64,000 nt of DNA from Leptolinea sp964446955 (GTDB taxonomy: Bacteria > Chloroflexota > Anaerolineae > Anaerolineales > Anaerolineaceae). How positions within the stretch are numbered: the stretch's first letter is position 1; each line of letters starts with the position of its first letter. This document shows positions 46,148 to 54,752 of this stretch, piece after piece. The notes beneath the pieces were generated by a model. It had not been told where the DNA came from and did no database searches. It saw only the letters and a list, made by a program, of their open reading frames with translations. The translations under genes and the position numbers were made by a program. The stretch is taken from NCBI GenBank assembly GCA_964446955.1, contig CAYUQJ010000003.1, positions 124,001 through 188,000 of the forward strand, written 5' to 3'.

Positions 46148-47743
46148 ATGGCATCATTGAAAAAAAGTGAACCACGGCGATCTTCGGGTCAACCGTGGTA
46201 TTTTCATCCCCTGCTTTTTGGTATTTATCCGATTGTGGCGCTTCTGGCGGCTAATATCAGTCAGATCAGGCCTGAAGCGGCTGTGCGGTCATTTATCATC
46301 AGTCTGGTTCTGACCGTTGTGTTTTATGGTCTGACAATACTGGTCATACGTAACCGGTCCTTGTCGGCAGTCTTTACCACCTTTGTCTTTCTGCTCTTCT
46401 ATTCCTATGGTCATATTTATCAATTAATCGAAGGACAGATGGTTGCCGGATTGGATGTTGGCCGGCATCGCTTTCTGGGATCTCTCTGGCTGATTCTATT
46501 CGGTCTTGGGATCTGGTTGATCTTCAAGAAAGCCAGGAACGCGCAGACCTTTAACAGCCTGCTGAATACCGTCTCCATCATTCTGCTTGTGCTGCCTCTG
46601 TTTCAGATCGTGGAGTTTGAATACCGCGCATCACGTGTAAAAACTGGAACCAACACAGTCAATGCCGCACCTATTACCACTTCGGCCGGGAAGAATCTGG
46701 ATCCTGAAACGTTGCCTGATGTGTACTATATCATCCTGGATGGATACAGCCGGGAAGATATTCTGAAAGAATTGTACAACTACGACAATTCCAGTTTTTA
46801 CGCCGAATTGCGTCACCTTGGTTTTGTAATACCAGATTGCGCACAGAGCAATTATGCCCGGACCGCGTTGTCTATATCCTCTGCGTTGCATATGGATTAC
46901 ATTCAGGAATTCAGTACCCTGTATAAACAGGGTGATCAGAGCCTGGATATGCCTGTCTATCTGGACTATATCCAGAACAGTCCGGTACGCAGCCACCTGA
47001 AAGAATTTGGTTACCAGATGGTAGCCTTTGAAACAGGGTATTTTTGGAATGAAGTAACCGATGCTGAGGTCTACATCATCGCCAACGATAATCCACTGGA
47101 AAAGGTAAAGCAAGGTCGGGATGTCTCGGAATTCGAGGTGATGTATTTGCGAACGACAGCATTTCGCACAGTGGATGAGTTGAAATCAAAATTCACGCAG
47201 AATCTGGTCAAGAATATCCGGACACCGGAGGAGAAACACCATGACCAGGTCATTTTTGCGCTTGACCAATTGGAACAAGTTCCCCTGCTGCCCGGAAAAA
47301 AATTTGTATATGCCCATATTGTGGCACCACATGCGCCATTTGTTTTCAGTCCGGATGGGCGTTACATATCCACGGGCGCTGTCAATCCGGGGTATCTGGA
47401 TGCGATATCGTATCTAAACTCCCGGGTGATCCCCATGGCAAAATCGATCATCGAAAATTCAAAAGTGCCTCCGGTGATCATCATTCAGGCAGATCATGGA
47501 TGGGATGCCGATCATCGTATGGAGATATTGAACGCATACTATCTTCCAAATGGTGGGGATGAATTGATCTATGAAACGATTACCCCGGTAAACACTTTTA
47601 GAACTGTTTTCAACGCGTACTTTGGTGACGACTTTGAATTATTGGAAGATGTCAGTTATTTCTCTGATGATGAGGCTCCGTACGCTTTTGTCGAGATTCC
47701 CCATTCCTGTTCCAGTGGTAAGTCTCCGGCGGATATGCCGTAA
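46148..47743 (+). CDS. Membrane-anchored alkaline-phosphatase-superfamily protein
   Basis: 531 residues. About four membrane segments (about 20-160) precede an outer hydrolase/transferase domain. PDVYYIILDGYSRED (about 188) supplies the first metal-binding Asp, NYARTALSISS (about 233-243) the candidate Thr nucleophile, APHAPFVFSPDG (about 395) and IIIQADHGWD (about 443) the remaining metal ligands. The layout matches sulfatase-like and phosphoethanolamine/phosphoglycerol-transferase-like enzymes. It may add or remove a phospho or sulfo group on the glycan at the cell surface. Confidence 0.8.
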   Translation: MASLKKSEPRRSSGQPWYFHPLLFGIYPIVALLAANISQIRPEAAVRSFIISLVLTVVFYGLTILVIRNRSLSAVFTTFVFLLFYSYGHIYQLIEGQMVAGLDVGRHRFLGSLWLILFGLGIWLIFKKARNAQTFNSLLNTVSIILLVLPLFQIVEFEYRASRVKTGTNTVNAAPITTSAGKNLDPETLPDVYYIILDGYSREDILKELYNYDNSSFYAELRHLGFVIPDCAQSNYARTALSISSALHMDYIQEFSTLYKQGDQSLDMPVYLDYIQNSPVRSHLKEFGYQMVAFETGYFWNEVTDAEVYIIANDNPLEKVKQGRDVSEFEVMYLRTTAFRTVDELKSKFTQNLVKNIRTPEEKHHDQVIFALDQLEQVPLLPGKKFVYAHIVAPHAPFVFSPDGRYISTGAVNPGYLDAISYLNSRVIPMAKSIIENSKVPPVIIIQADHGWDADHRMEILNAYYLPNGGDELIYETITPVNTFRTVFNAYFGDDFELLEDVSYFSDDEAPYAFVEIPHSCSSGKSPADMP

Positions 47744-47745
47744 AT

Positions 47746-49362
47746 ATGCCTGTTGACCTGTCATTTCAACGCAACCTGAAACGCGTTCAGCGGATAATTT
47801 CCCGCCGTCAAAATGATTCCCGGATAGTGGCGATGGCTAAAAGGGTAGCCGAGAATACACGGGAAACACCCGGCGAAAAGCCCGAGATTCTTTTTAATGC
47901 TTCAACTCGGCTGAGCGGTTTGAGCCTGAATGCCGGTTTTCAACTTCTCACTGGATGGGCACTTCAGTTGTCTGGTGTTCCTGTAGTCCATTTTGTGTGT
48001 CAGCGGGGACTTTCCCGCTGTGTGCATGGAACAAATCGGGACAACCCGTACAGACTGCCGCCTTGTGATGAATGTTACCGACAATCCCGGATCAATACCA
48101 CCAAAGCGAATGTCCGGAATCTTGTTATGACGGATGACATAGCATTCCGACAGGTTCTTGAGGATATTGATTTTAAAGGTCTTTCCCAATTTGTATTTAA
48201 CGGGATACCACTTGGCGAGTTGGTTCTGCCTTCCCTTCGTTGGGTTTTGAGACGCCACAACCTGGTGGAAGATGACAAAACCTTATTTGTATTACGGGAA
48301 TACATTATTTCCGCCAGTAGAGTTATTGAGCAATTTTCTTCGCTAATAGATGATATTCAACCCCAATCGGTGGTGGTTTTCAACGGGCAGTTTTATCCTG
48401 AGGCAGCCGCACGTTGGGTAGCGCACCGTAAAGGTTTGCCGGTTATCTCCCACGAAGTTGGACTTATGCCTTTCACCGGCTACTTCACGCCGGGTGAAGC
48501 GACGGCGTACCCCATCGATATTCCTGAGGGATATGAATTAAACAGCGCTCAGAATGCGCGCCTTGACGCATATCTTTCCAAACGCTTCAAGGGAGATTTT
48601 TCCATGGCTGGAATACGTTTCTGGTCCGGGATGCAGGAACTGGATCAATCCTTCCTGGATCTGGCCGCGGGATTTAAACAGATCGTACCAGTTTTCACCA
48701 ATGTGATCTTCGATACCAGTCAGGGACACGCGAATGTGCTTTTTAATGACATGTTTGCCTGGCTGGATGAGCTGCTGGACATCATCCAAAGACACCCGGA
48801 AACATTGTTTGTTATCCGCGCCCACCCGGATGAAAAACGTCCGGGTAAAGAGAGCCGGGAAACAGTGGCTGACTGGGTGAAAAAAAGTGGATGCGGAACA
48901 TTGCCGAATGTTTATTTTGTGGATGCGGATGAACCATTCAGCTCGTATGATTTGATCCGGCGCTCCAAATTCGTGATTTTTTATAATTCAACGATCGGGC
49001 TGGAAGCCAGTATCATGGGCGTCCCTGTTCTGTGTGGAGGCAAAGCCCGCTTTACTCAGGTTCCATCGGTCTTCTTCCCAGATTCCGCGGAGGACTATTC
49101 ACGAATGGCGGAGGAATTCCTGATAGCGGATGATGTCAAACCTTTGCCTGAACACTGTTTGAATGCCCGGAAATTCTTGTATTATCAGCTTTTCCGGACA
49201 TCACTTCCGTTTGATCATTTCCTGGAGGAAGACCGTTTCTGGAAAGGTTATGTCATTCTTAAAAATTTTGATGTAAACGACTTAAAGCGGGAAAATTCAC
49301 CTACAATGGATACAATCCTTCACGGCATCCTGGAAAACGGAGATTTTTTACTTCCAGAATGA
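47746..49362 (+). CDS. Capsule-type GT-B glycosyltransferase with N-terminal Cys motif
   Basis: 538 residues. The N-terminal domain (about 85-110) has three cysteines in CVHGTNRDNPYRLPPCDEC (C-x14-C-x2-C) plus an earlier Cys in FVCQRG. This suggests a metal site or structural disulphide. The C-terminal half has VIRAHPDEKRPGKESRE (about 360) and YDLIRRSKFVIFYNSTIGLE with ASIMGVPV, like capsule GT-B enzymes. I have seen this Cys pattern in related capsule proteins, but its role is not known to me. The donor may be a CMP-nonulosonate. Confidence 0.78.
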   Translation: MPVDLSFQRNLKRVQRIISRRQNDSRIVAMAKRVAENTRETPGEKPEILFNASTRLSGLSLNAGFQLLTGWALQLSGVPVVHFVCQRGLSRCVHGTNRDNPYRLPPCDECYRQSRINTTKANVRNLVMTDDIAFRQVLEDIDFKGLSQFVFNGIPLGELVLPSLRWVLRRHNLVEDDKTLFVLREYIISASRVIEQFSSLIDDIQPQSVVVFNGQFYPEAAARWVAHRKGLPVISHEVGLMPFTGYFTPGEATAYPIDIPEGYELNSAQNARLDAYLSKRFKGDFSMAGIRFWSGMQELDQSFLDLAAGFKQIVPVFTNVIFDTSQGHANVLFNDMFAWLDELLDIIQRHPETLFVIRAHPDEKRPGKESRETVADWVKKSGCGTLPNVYFVDADEPFSSYDLIRRSKFVIFYNSTIGLEASIMGVPVLCGGKARFTQVPSVFFPDSAEDYSRMAEEFLIADDVKPLPEHCLNARKFLYYQLFRTSLPFDHFLEEDRFWKGYVILKNFDVNDLKRENSPTMDTILHGILENGDFLLPE

Positions 49363-50435
49363 AACCAGTTTGTTCGATCGTCATCCGCGCGTTTAATGAA
49401 GAAAAGCATATTGGGCGCCTTCTGACAGGTATTCTACAGCAGACTGTTAAAGACGTGCAGATCATTCTTGTCGATTCGGGATCAACGGATAATACGGTAC
49501 AAATCGCATCCAATTATCCGGTGGAAATTGTACATATCCGGCCGGAAGATTTTTCATTTGGGTATTCGTTGAACCAGGGCATCCGGCAATGCCGCGCTGA
49601 CAAGGTTGTTTTCGCCAGTGCCCATGTGTATCCGGTTTATCCCGATTGGCTTGAAAAACTGATCACTCCGTTGGAAAATCCGCATATTGCATTGACGTAC
49701 GGGAAGCAGCGCGGTATGGAGACTACGAAGTTCTCAGAGCATATGATCTTCCGCCATTGGTTCCCGGATCATTCGATCGATCGTCAGGATCACCCATTTT
49801 GTAACAATGCCAACGCGGCTATACGGCGGGACATTTGGGAGAAACACCCATACGACGAAACCATTCCCGCGCTGGAAGACCTGGCATGGGCTAATTGGGC
49901 ACAGAAACAGGGTTACCAGATCGCCTATGTAAGTGAAGCTGAAGTTGTTCATGTTCATAACGAAACGTGGAACGGCGTCTTCAATCGATACCGGCGCGAA
50001 GGTATGGCTTTCAAACGTATTTATCCGCACGAGCGGTTCTCTGTATGGGATCTCATCCGGTTGTTCTTTGTCAATTCTTTTAACGATATCAGGCAGATTG
50101 GAACGCTGACGTACCACTCATATACCAACAACTCACTCCCAGTTGGCCCGGGGGATGACAATCGGGACAAACTATCGGGTAACATTTCAACAGGGATGAA
50201 AGACAGTCGCCTGCGCCGGTTCTATGAGATCATCCGTTTCCGTTGGGCGCAATTCCGCGGGACATATCTGGGATACAGGCAGTCATCCGCCCAGCTGTCC
50301 TGGAAATTAAAACAAACGTTTTACTATCCCAAAGCATCCTTCTCTGCGACAACAACCGGTTCCCGCAATATTGAACCGATCTTATACACCGATGTATCCA
50401 GCCATAAAATCCCGGGAGGTCAGAATGAGCCTTGA
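49359..50435 (+). CDS. GT2 family glycosyltransferase
   Basis: 358 residues. It has VIRAFNEEKHIGRLL (about 7-21), DSGSTDNT and the metal-binding region ASAHVYPVYPDWL (about 89-101); FCNNANAAIRRDIWE is the acceptor-side motif of rhamnosyl/galactosyl GT2 enzymes. The metal motif is SAH, not DxD, as in several known GT2 rhamnosyltransferases. ATGA overlap with the previous gene. The sugar is not determined. Confidence 0.86.
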   Translation: MKPVCSIVIRAFNEEKHIGRLLTGILQQTVKDVQIILVDSGSTDNTVQIASNYPVEIVHIRPEDFSFGYSLNQGIRQCRADKVVFASAHVYPVYPDWLEKLITPLENPHIALTYGKQRGMETTKFSEHMIFRHWFPDHSIDRQDHPFCNNANAAIRRDIWEKHPYDETIPALEDLAWANWAQKQGYQIAYVSEAEVVHVHNETWNGVFNRYRREGMAFKRIYPHERFSVWDLIRLFFVNSFNDIRQIGTLTYHSYTNNSLPVGPGDDNRDKLSGNISTGMKDSRLRRFYEIIRFRWAQFRGTYLGYRQSSAQLSWKLKQTFYYPKASFSATTTGSRNIEPILYTDVSSHKIPGGQNEP

Positions 50436-51099
50436 TAGAATCGTCGCATTGGTGCCCATGCGTCACCATTCACAACGTGTTCCCGGCAAGAATTACCGTC
50501 CTATTGCCGGTAAGCCATTGTTCCATCACATTGTTGATACCCTGTTGCAAGTCACCGAGATCGGAAAGATCGTTATTGATACAGACAGTCCGGATATTCG
50601 GGATAGTGTGGCAAAGAAATACCCCATGGTTGAGGTGCTAGAGAGGCCGGAACACCTGCGGGCGGATGATATTCCGATGAATGAGGTACTTCTATATGAT
50701 TCATCACAATACCCGGCAGACCTTTACCTGCAAACTCACAGTACCAACCCGATGCTGACCGTTGACTCGCTCCGTTCGGCAATTCGATTTATGCAGAAGA
50801 ATTACCCGGCTTATGACAGTCTTTTTTCCGTTACCAGAGTCCAGAGCCGGTTATATGATTCACTGGCAAGGGCCATTAACCATAACCCGAATATTTTGCT
50901 GCAAACCCAGGATCTGCCGCCAGTCTATGAAGAGAATTCCTGTATGTATATTTTTACGCGGGAGACAATCGAAAAGCGCCGTACCCGGATAGGCGACAGG
51001 CCGTACATGTATGAATTGGACGCCATTGAAGCCTGGGACATAGATGAGGAATTGGATTTCCGCATTGCGGAGTTGATCTTACAAGCCCGGCAGGGTTAA
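50425..51099 (+). CDS. Acylneuraminate cytidylyltransferase-family protein
   Basis: 224 residues from the ATG at 50425 (GGGAGG at 50414-50419, 5 bases away); an upstream in-frame ATG at 50371 lies in the previous gene and has no such site. It has VALVPMRHHSQRVPGKNYR, the CTP-binding loop of NeuA-like enzymes with MRHHS in place of the usual ARGGS, then DTDSPDIRD and LQTHSTNPML. It is the third cytidylyltransferase in the window. The altered loop may mean another nucleotide or sugar. Confidence 0.82.
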   Translation: MSLDRIVALVPMRHHSQRVPGKNYRPIAGKPLFHHIVDTLLQVTEIGKIVIDTDSPDIRDSVAKKYPMVEVLERPEHLRADDIPMNEVLLYDSSQYPADLYLQTHSTNPMLTVDSLRSAIRFMQKNYPAYDSLFSVTRVQSRLYDSLARAINHNPNILLQTQDLPPVYEENSCMYIFTRETIEKRRTRIGDRPYMYELDAIEAWDIDEELDFRIAELILQARQG

Positions 51100-51130
51100 T
51101 CCGTCAAATGTCATAGCGCCGATCTAAATC

Positions 51131-51160
51131 CGGACAAAACCGTCTTCACGAAGGTATAAT
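51131..51160 (+). promoter_or_regulatory. Candidate internal promoter
   Basis: CGGACA (51131-51136; four of six match TTGACA) and TATAAT (51155-51160) with an 18-base spacer. It lies in the 79-base gap before the hydroxyacid dehydrogenase gene, the largest plus-strand gap in this block, so the block may have a second promoter here. Confidence 0.5.
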
Positions 51161-51178
51161 TTCACCCGGGAAAAAACT

Positions 51179-52183
51179 ATGCCAACTATATTGATATCAG
51201 CTCCTTATATGATGCCGACTATATCCCGGTTTACGGGGATATTGAATCATTACGGCTGTGAAACCATCGTAGCCAATGTGCATGAACGGCTCTCAGAAGA
51301 AGAGATACTTGCCTATGCCGGAAAATTTGACGGTGTACTTTGTGGAGATGATCGTTTCTCACCACGTGTGATAGATGCCTGCCTGCCGCGGTTAAAGGTC
51401 ATATCCAAATGGGGAACGGGAATCGATTCGATTGACAAAGTGTATGGCGAATCGGCAGGGGTGACTGTTAGGAATACCCCCAACGCATTTACGCTTCCCG
51501 TATCGGATACTGTTCTGGGATTGATGCTCAGTTTTGCGCGCGGCATTCCGTGGATGAACCGGGATGTCAAAGCCGGTATGTGGTCCAAGTTTCTGGGACG
51601 ATCATTGAGCGAATGTACCCTGGGTGTTATCGGCGTGGGCAACATTGGAAAAGCGGTTATCCGCCGTGCGCGGGGTTTCGGTATGAAAATTTTGGGGAAT
51701 GACATCATTCCCATCGCGCCTGATTTCATAATCGAGAATGGGGTTGAAATGACCACACTCGAAGACCTGCTCGGTCGGGCGGATTTCGTTTCATTGAACT
51801 GCGATCTTAATCCAACCAGCCATCACATCATCAATCATCAAACGATGGAATGGATCAAGCCGGGTGCCGTTCTCATCAATACCGCGCGCGGTCCTCTGGT
51901 GGAAGAAGCGGCTCTGGTGGAGGGTTTGCGATCAGGCCTCCTGGGCGGTGCGGGTTTTGACGTGTTTGAGGTGGAGCCACTACCCAAAGATTCACCCTTG
52001 CTTGAATTTGACAATGTACTGCTTTCGGCCCACAACTCCAATGCAAGTCCTGCTGCCTGGGAACGTGTACACCGCAACACCATCCACAACTTGCTGGCAG
52101 ATCTTGGAATTCCCCATGATGATCTGGATTCTGTTATGGCGGATTCAATGAATTCCAACGCAAAGAGTACGGCAAAGGGATAG
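51179..52183 (+). CDS. D-isomer-specific 2-hydroxyacid dehydrogenase (SerA-like)
   Basis: 334 residues. NAD-binding GVIGVGNIGKAV (about 149-160) and the catalytic set Arg in NTARGPLVEE (about 234), Glu in DVFEVEPLP (about 264) and His in LLSAHNSNAS (about 284) are all present. No C-terminal ACT domain, so it is not a regulated SerA. It sits between a cytidylyltransferase and an SDR gene, so it may make a hydroxy- or keto-acid part of a glycan rather than serine; this is inference. GGGA lies upstream of the ATG. Confidence 0.87.
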   Translation: MPTILISAPYMMPTISRFTGILNHYGCETIVANVHERLSEEEILAYAGKFDGVLCGDDRFSPRVIDACLPRLKVISKWGTGIDSIDKVYGESAGVTVRNTPNAFTLPVSDTVLGLMLSFARGIPWMNRDVKAGMWSKFLGRSLSECTLGVIGVGNIGKAVIRRARGFGMKILGNDIIPIAPDFIIENGVEMTTLEDLLGRADFVSLNCDLNPTSHHIINHQTMEWIKPGAVLINTARGPLVEEAALVEGLRSGLLGGAGFDVFEVEPLPKDSPLLEFDNVLLSAHNSNASPAAWERVHRNTIHNLLADLGIPHDDLDSVMADSMNSNAKSTAKG

Positions 52184-52187
52184 AAAA

Positions 52188-52952
52188 ATGACCGATAAAA
52201 AAAGAACTGTATTGATCACCGGGGCGGCCGGGGGGATCGGCCGGGCTTCGGTCAAATTATTCACCGAATCCGGCTGGGTGGTCATTGGTGTTGACCGGGC
52301 GGAATTTGGTTCAGGATTCCCGGCCAACGGGTTGTTCATCAAAGCGGATATATCTGATCCAAACGCGATGGATGAAATCTACGCAAAAGCGAGAGAGTTT
52401 TCATCTTCACTGGATGCAGTTGTCAATAACGCTGCGTACCAGGTGAACAAACCGCTGGTAGAACACACAGTTGAAGATTGGGATCTGGTGATGGCATCCA
52501 ATCTGCGCTCGGTATTTCTGGGGACGAAACTGGCCATTCCCTTGCTCAGGGAAGCCGGCGGTGGTGCCATTGTCAATGTATCCAGTGTACACGCGGTTGC
52601 GACATCAGTTGGTGTTTCCGCTTATGCGGCCAGCAAGGGCGGTCTGCTGGCATTGACCCGTGCCATGGCAATAGAATTTGCTCAAGATAATGTGCGAGTC
52701 AACGCCATACTACCGGGAGCGGTGGATACCCCCATGCTTCGCGATGGAATGAACCGCGGACATGCCTCCGGCGGCTCTCTACAGGAACGCCTGGAAAATC
52801 TTGCCCGCAAAACGGTCAACGGCCGTATCGGTCAACCGCATGAGATCGCCCATGCCATCTACTTCATGTCGGATAATGTTCAGTCATCGTTTATTACCGG
52901 TCAGGCACTGGTGGTGGACGGCGGCGCGACCGCACGGTTAAGCACGGAATGA
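52188..52952 (+). CDS. Short-chain dehydrogenase/reductase
   Basis: 254 residues, classical SDR: cofactor motif GAAGGIGRA (about 12-20), VVNNAAYQ (NNAA), Ser in VSSVHAV, and Tyr-Lys in YAASKGG (about 148-154). The C-terminal VDGGATARLSTE ends the fold. It begins four bases after the hydroxyacid dehydrogenase, and the next gene overlaps it with ATGA. Sugar or keto-acid reduction is likely; the substrate is unknown. Confidence 0.86.
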   Translation: MTDKKRTVLITGAAGGIGRASVKLFTESGWVVIGVDRAEFGSGFPANGLFIKADISDPNAMDEIYAKAREFSSSLDAVVNNAAYQVNKPLVEHTVEDWDLVMASNLRSVFLGTKLAIPLLREAGGGAIVNVSSVHAVATSVGVSAYAASKGGLLALTRAMAIEFAQDNVRVNAILPGAVDTPMLRDGMNRGHASGGSLQERLENLARKTVNGRIGQPHEIAHAIYFMSDNVQSSFITGQALVVDGGATARLSTE

Positions 52953-53761
52953 GCGAACTGCGGGATACAGTAAAAAAGGCGCTTCCTGCGCCGGTGGTGA
53001 ATATTCTGCGCGAGGCGCGTGATACGATGGTCCGATGGCAGCAATGGCCATCCGCAACCTTTGATCCCCGGCGCCGAGACAGCATTGAAAAACTTGCCGG
53101 TTTAAAGGATAGCCGTAAAGGGGAACGTTGTTTCATTATTGGAAATGGCCCAAGCCTCAAACAAATGGACCTCTCGTGCCTTAAAAACGAAAACACTATT
53201 GGGATGAACCGTTTCTATTTGATGTTTCCCGAACTTGGTTTCAAGACCACCTATTTCGTTTCCGTTAATGATCTTGTGGTGGAACAATGTGCTGCGGATC
53301 TTCAGGCATTGGATGTACCCACATTCATTTCATGGCGCGGAAGGCAATGGGTAAACCCGCGCGAGAACCTGTTTTACCTCTTCACCACGTACACCGGTCC
53401 GAAGTTCGCCCGAGATATTCGTGGACGGTTGTGGGAAAGCGCTACAGTCACCTACGTCTCCATGCAAATCGCTTTTCATCTGGGATTTCAGCAGGTGATC
53501 CTCATCGGCGTGGACCATAATTTTGCGACGAAGGGCAAGCCGAATACTACTGTTATCAGTCAGGGGGATGACCCCAACCATTTTTCAGGCAGTTATTTTG
53601 GCAAGGGATTTCGCTGGCAATTGCCGGATCTTGACACATCGGAACAGGGATATATCCGGGCACGGGAAGCGTATCGCTTGGCCGGCCGTGAGATACTGGA
53701 TGCCACTGTTGGTGGAAAATTGATGGTGTACCCCAAAGTAGATTTCAACAGTCTTTTTTAG
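52949..53761 (+). CDS. DUF115/Maf- and GT42-like protein, candidate sialyltransferase-type enzyme
   Basis: 270 residues. CFIIGNGPSLKQMDLSCL (about 62-79), then IGMNRFYLMFPELGFK (about 85-100), resembles the N-terminal CMP-binding motif of GT42 sialyltransferases (GNGPSL with a following NxFY) and also DUF115/Maf-type flagellin nonulosonate transferases, which share that fold. ILIGVDHNF is near 188 and a C-terminal SEQGYIRAREAYR follows. The gene follows a cytidylyltransferase, hydroxyacid dehydrogenase and SDR, so transfer of a CMP-nonulosonate is a sensible guess. Activity is unproven. Confidence 0.75.
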   Translation: MSELRDTVKKALPAPVVNILREARDTMVRWQQWPSATFDPRRRDSIEKLAGLKDSRKGERCFIIGNGPSLKQMDLSCLKNENTIGMNRFYLMFPELGFKTTYFVSVNDLVVEQCAADLQALDVPTFISWRGRQWVNPRENLFYLFTTYTGPKFARDIRGRLWESATVTYVSMQIAFHLGFQQVILIGVDHNFATKGKPNTTVISQGDDPNHFSGSYFGKGFRWQLPDLDTSEQGYIRAREAYRLAGREILDATVGGKLMVYPKVDFNSLF

Positions 53762-53768
53762 GCGGTTC

Positions 53769-54752
53769 ATGGAACCCAGAGTTACGATTATCACGCCATC
53801 CTATAACCAGGCTGCTTTTCTTGAGCAGACGATCTGTTCCGTATTGGACCAGGAGTATGAAAACCTGGAATACTTTGTGGTTGATGGTGGATCAAACGAT
53901 GGAAGTCAGGAGATTATTCAGAAATATGCCTCGCGGATTGATTGGTGGGTTTCTGAAAAAGATATGGGGCAGGCTGAAGCCATTAACAAAGGATTTGAAC
54001 GGGCTGATGGTGATTATGTCGCGTGGTTGAATTCTGATGATTTGTATCAACCCGGAGCCATCCGGGACGCTGTGAAGGTGCTGGAGGGGAATCCAGAAGC
54101 CAGCATGGTGTACGGCAATGTCCTTTCGATTAACGAAAATGGTGAACCGTTTAATCTGATGACCTACAATCAATGGGATGTCAAAGATTTGATGAGTTTT
54201 AATATTATCGGACAAACGGCTGTGTTCATGCGTCGCTCGGCGCTTGAAAAAGCGGGCCATTTGGACCTTTCCTACCGATTCCTTCTGGACCATCATCTCT
54301 GGCTGCGTGTGGCACAGCAGGGCCCCATGATTTATGTGCCGCAAACCTGGGCATCTGCCCGCATACACGCCAAAGCCAAAAATGTCGCTCTTGCACGTGG
54401 ATTTGGGCAGGAAGCCTACCAACTGGCAGCCTGGATGCCGTATCAAACCGGATTGAATACGCTTTATAAACATAACCGCCGTCAGGTCTGGGCGGGAGCT
54501 AACCGCATGAATGCCCGATATTTATTGGATGGCAATGAACCCTGGAAAGCGTTGCGGTCTTACTTTCGAAGTTTTATGCAATACCCCCCGATCGCTCTAT
54601 CAGAATGGCGCCGGATAGGTTACGCGGCTGTCAGTCTGGTTTTCAATGTGGAAACGTTCAAACAAAAATACCTGGCAAAGCGCAAAACCCGCTTATTTGA
54701 CACGACAGGCAAGACAGTTGAAAATGGAACGGTGGATGGTTCCGATGAATGA
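53769..54752 (+). CDS. GT2 family glycosyltransferase
   Basis: 327 residues. It has TPSYNQAAFLEQTICSVL (about 9-26), VDGGSNDGS and AWLNSDDLYQPGAI (about 84-97; the metal-binding SDD). A paralogue at 57782 shares these motifs nearly residue for residue. The C-terminal 90 residues are aromatic-rich and could touch the membrane. The gene overlaps the GT-C gene that follows. Confidence 0.88.
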   Translation: MEPRVTIITPSYNQAAFLEQTICSVLDQEYENLEYFVVDGGSNDGSQEIIQKYASRIDWWVSEKDMGQAEAINKGFERADGDYVAWLNSDDLYQPGAIRDAVKVLEGNPEASMVYGNVLSINENGEPFNLMTYNQWDVKDLMSFNIIGQTAVFMRRSALEKAGHLDLSYRFLLDHHLWLRVAQQGPMIYVPQTWASARIHAKAKNVALARGFGQEAYQLAAWMPYQTGLNTLYKHNRRQVWAGANRMNARYLLDGNEPWKALRSYFRSFMQYPPIALSEWRRIGYAAVSLVFNVETFKQKYLAKRKTRLFDTTGKTVENGTVDGSDE

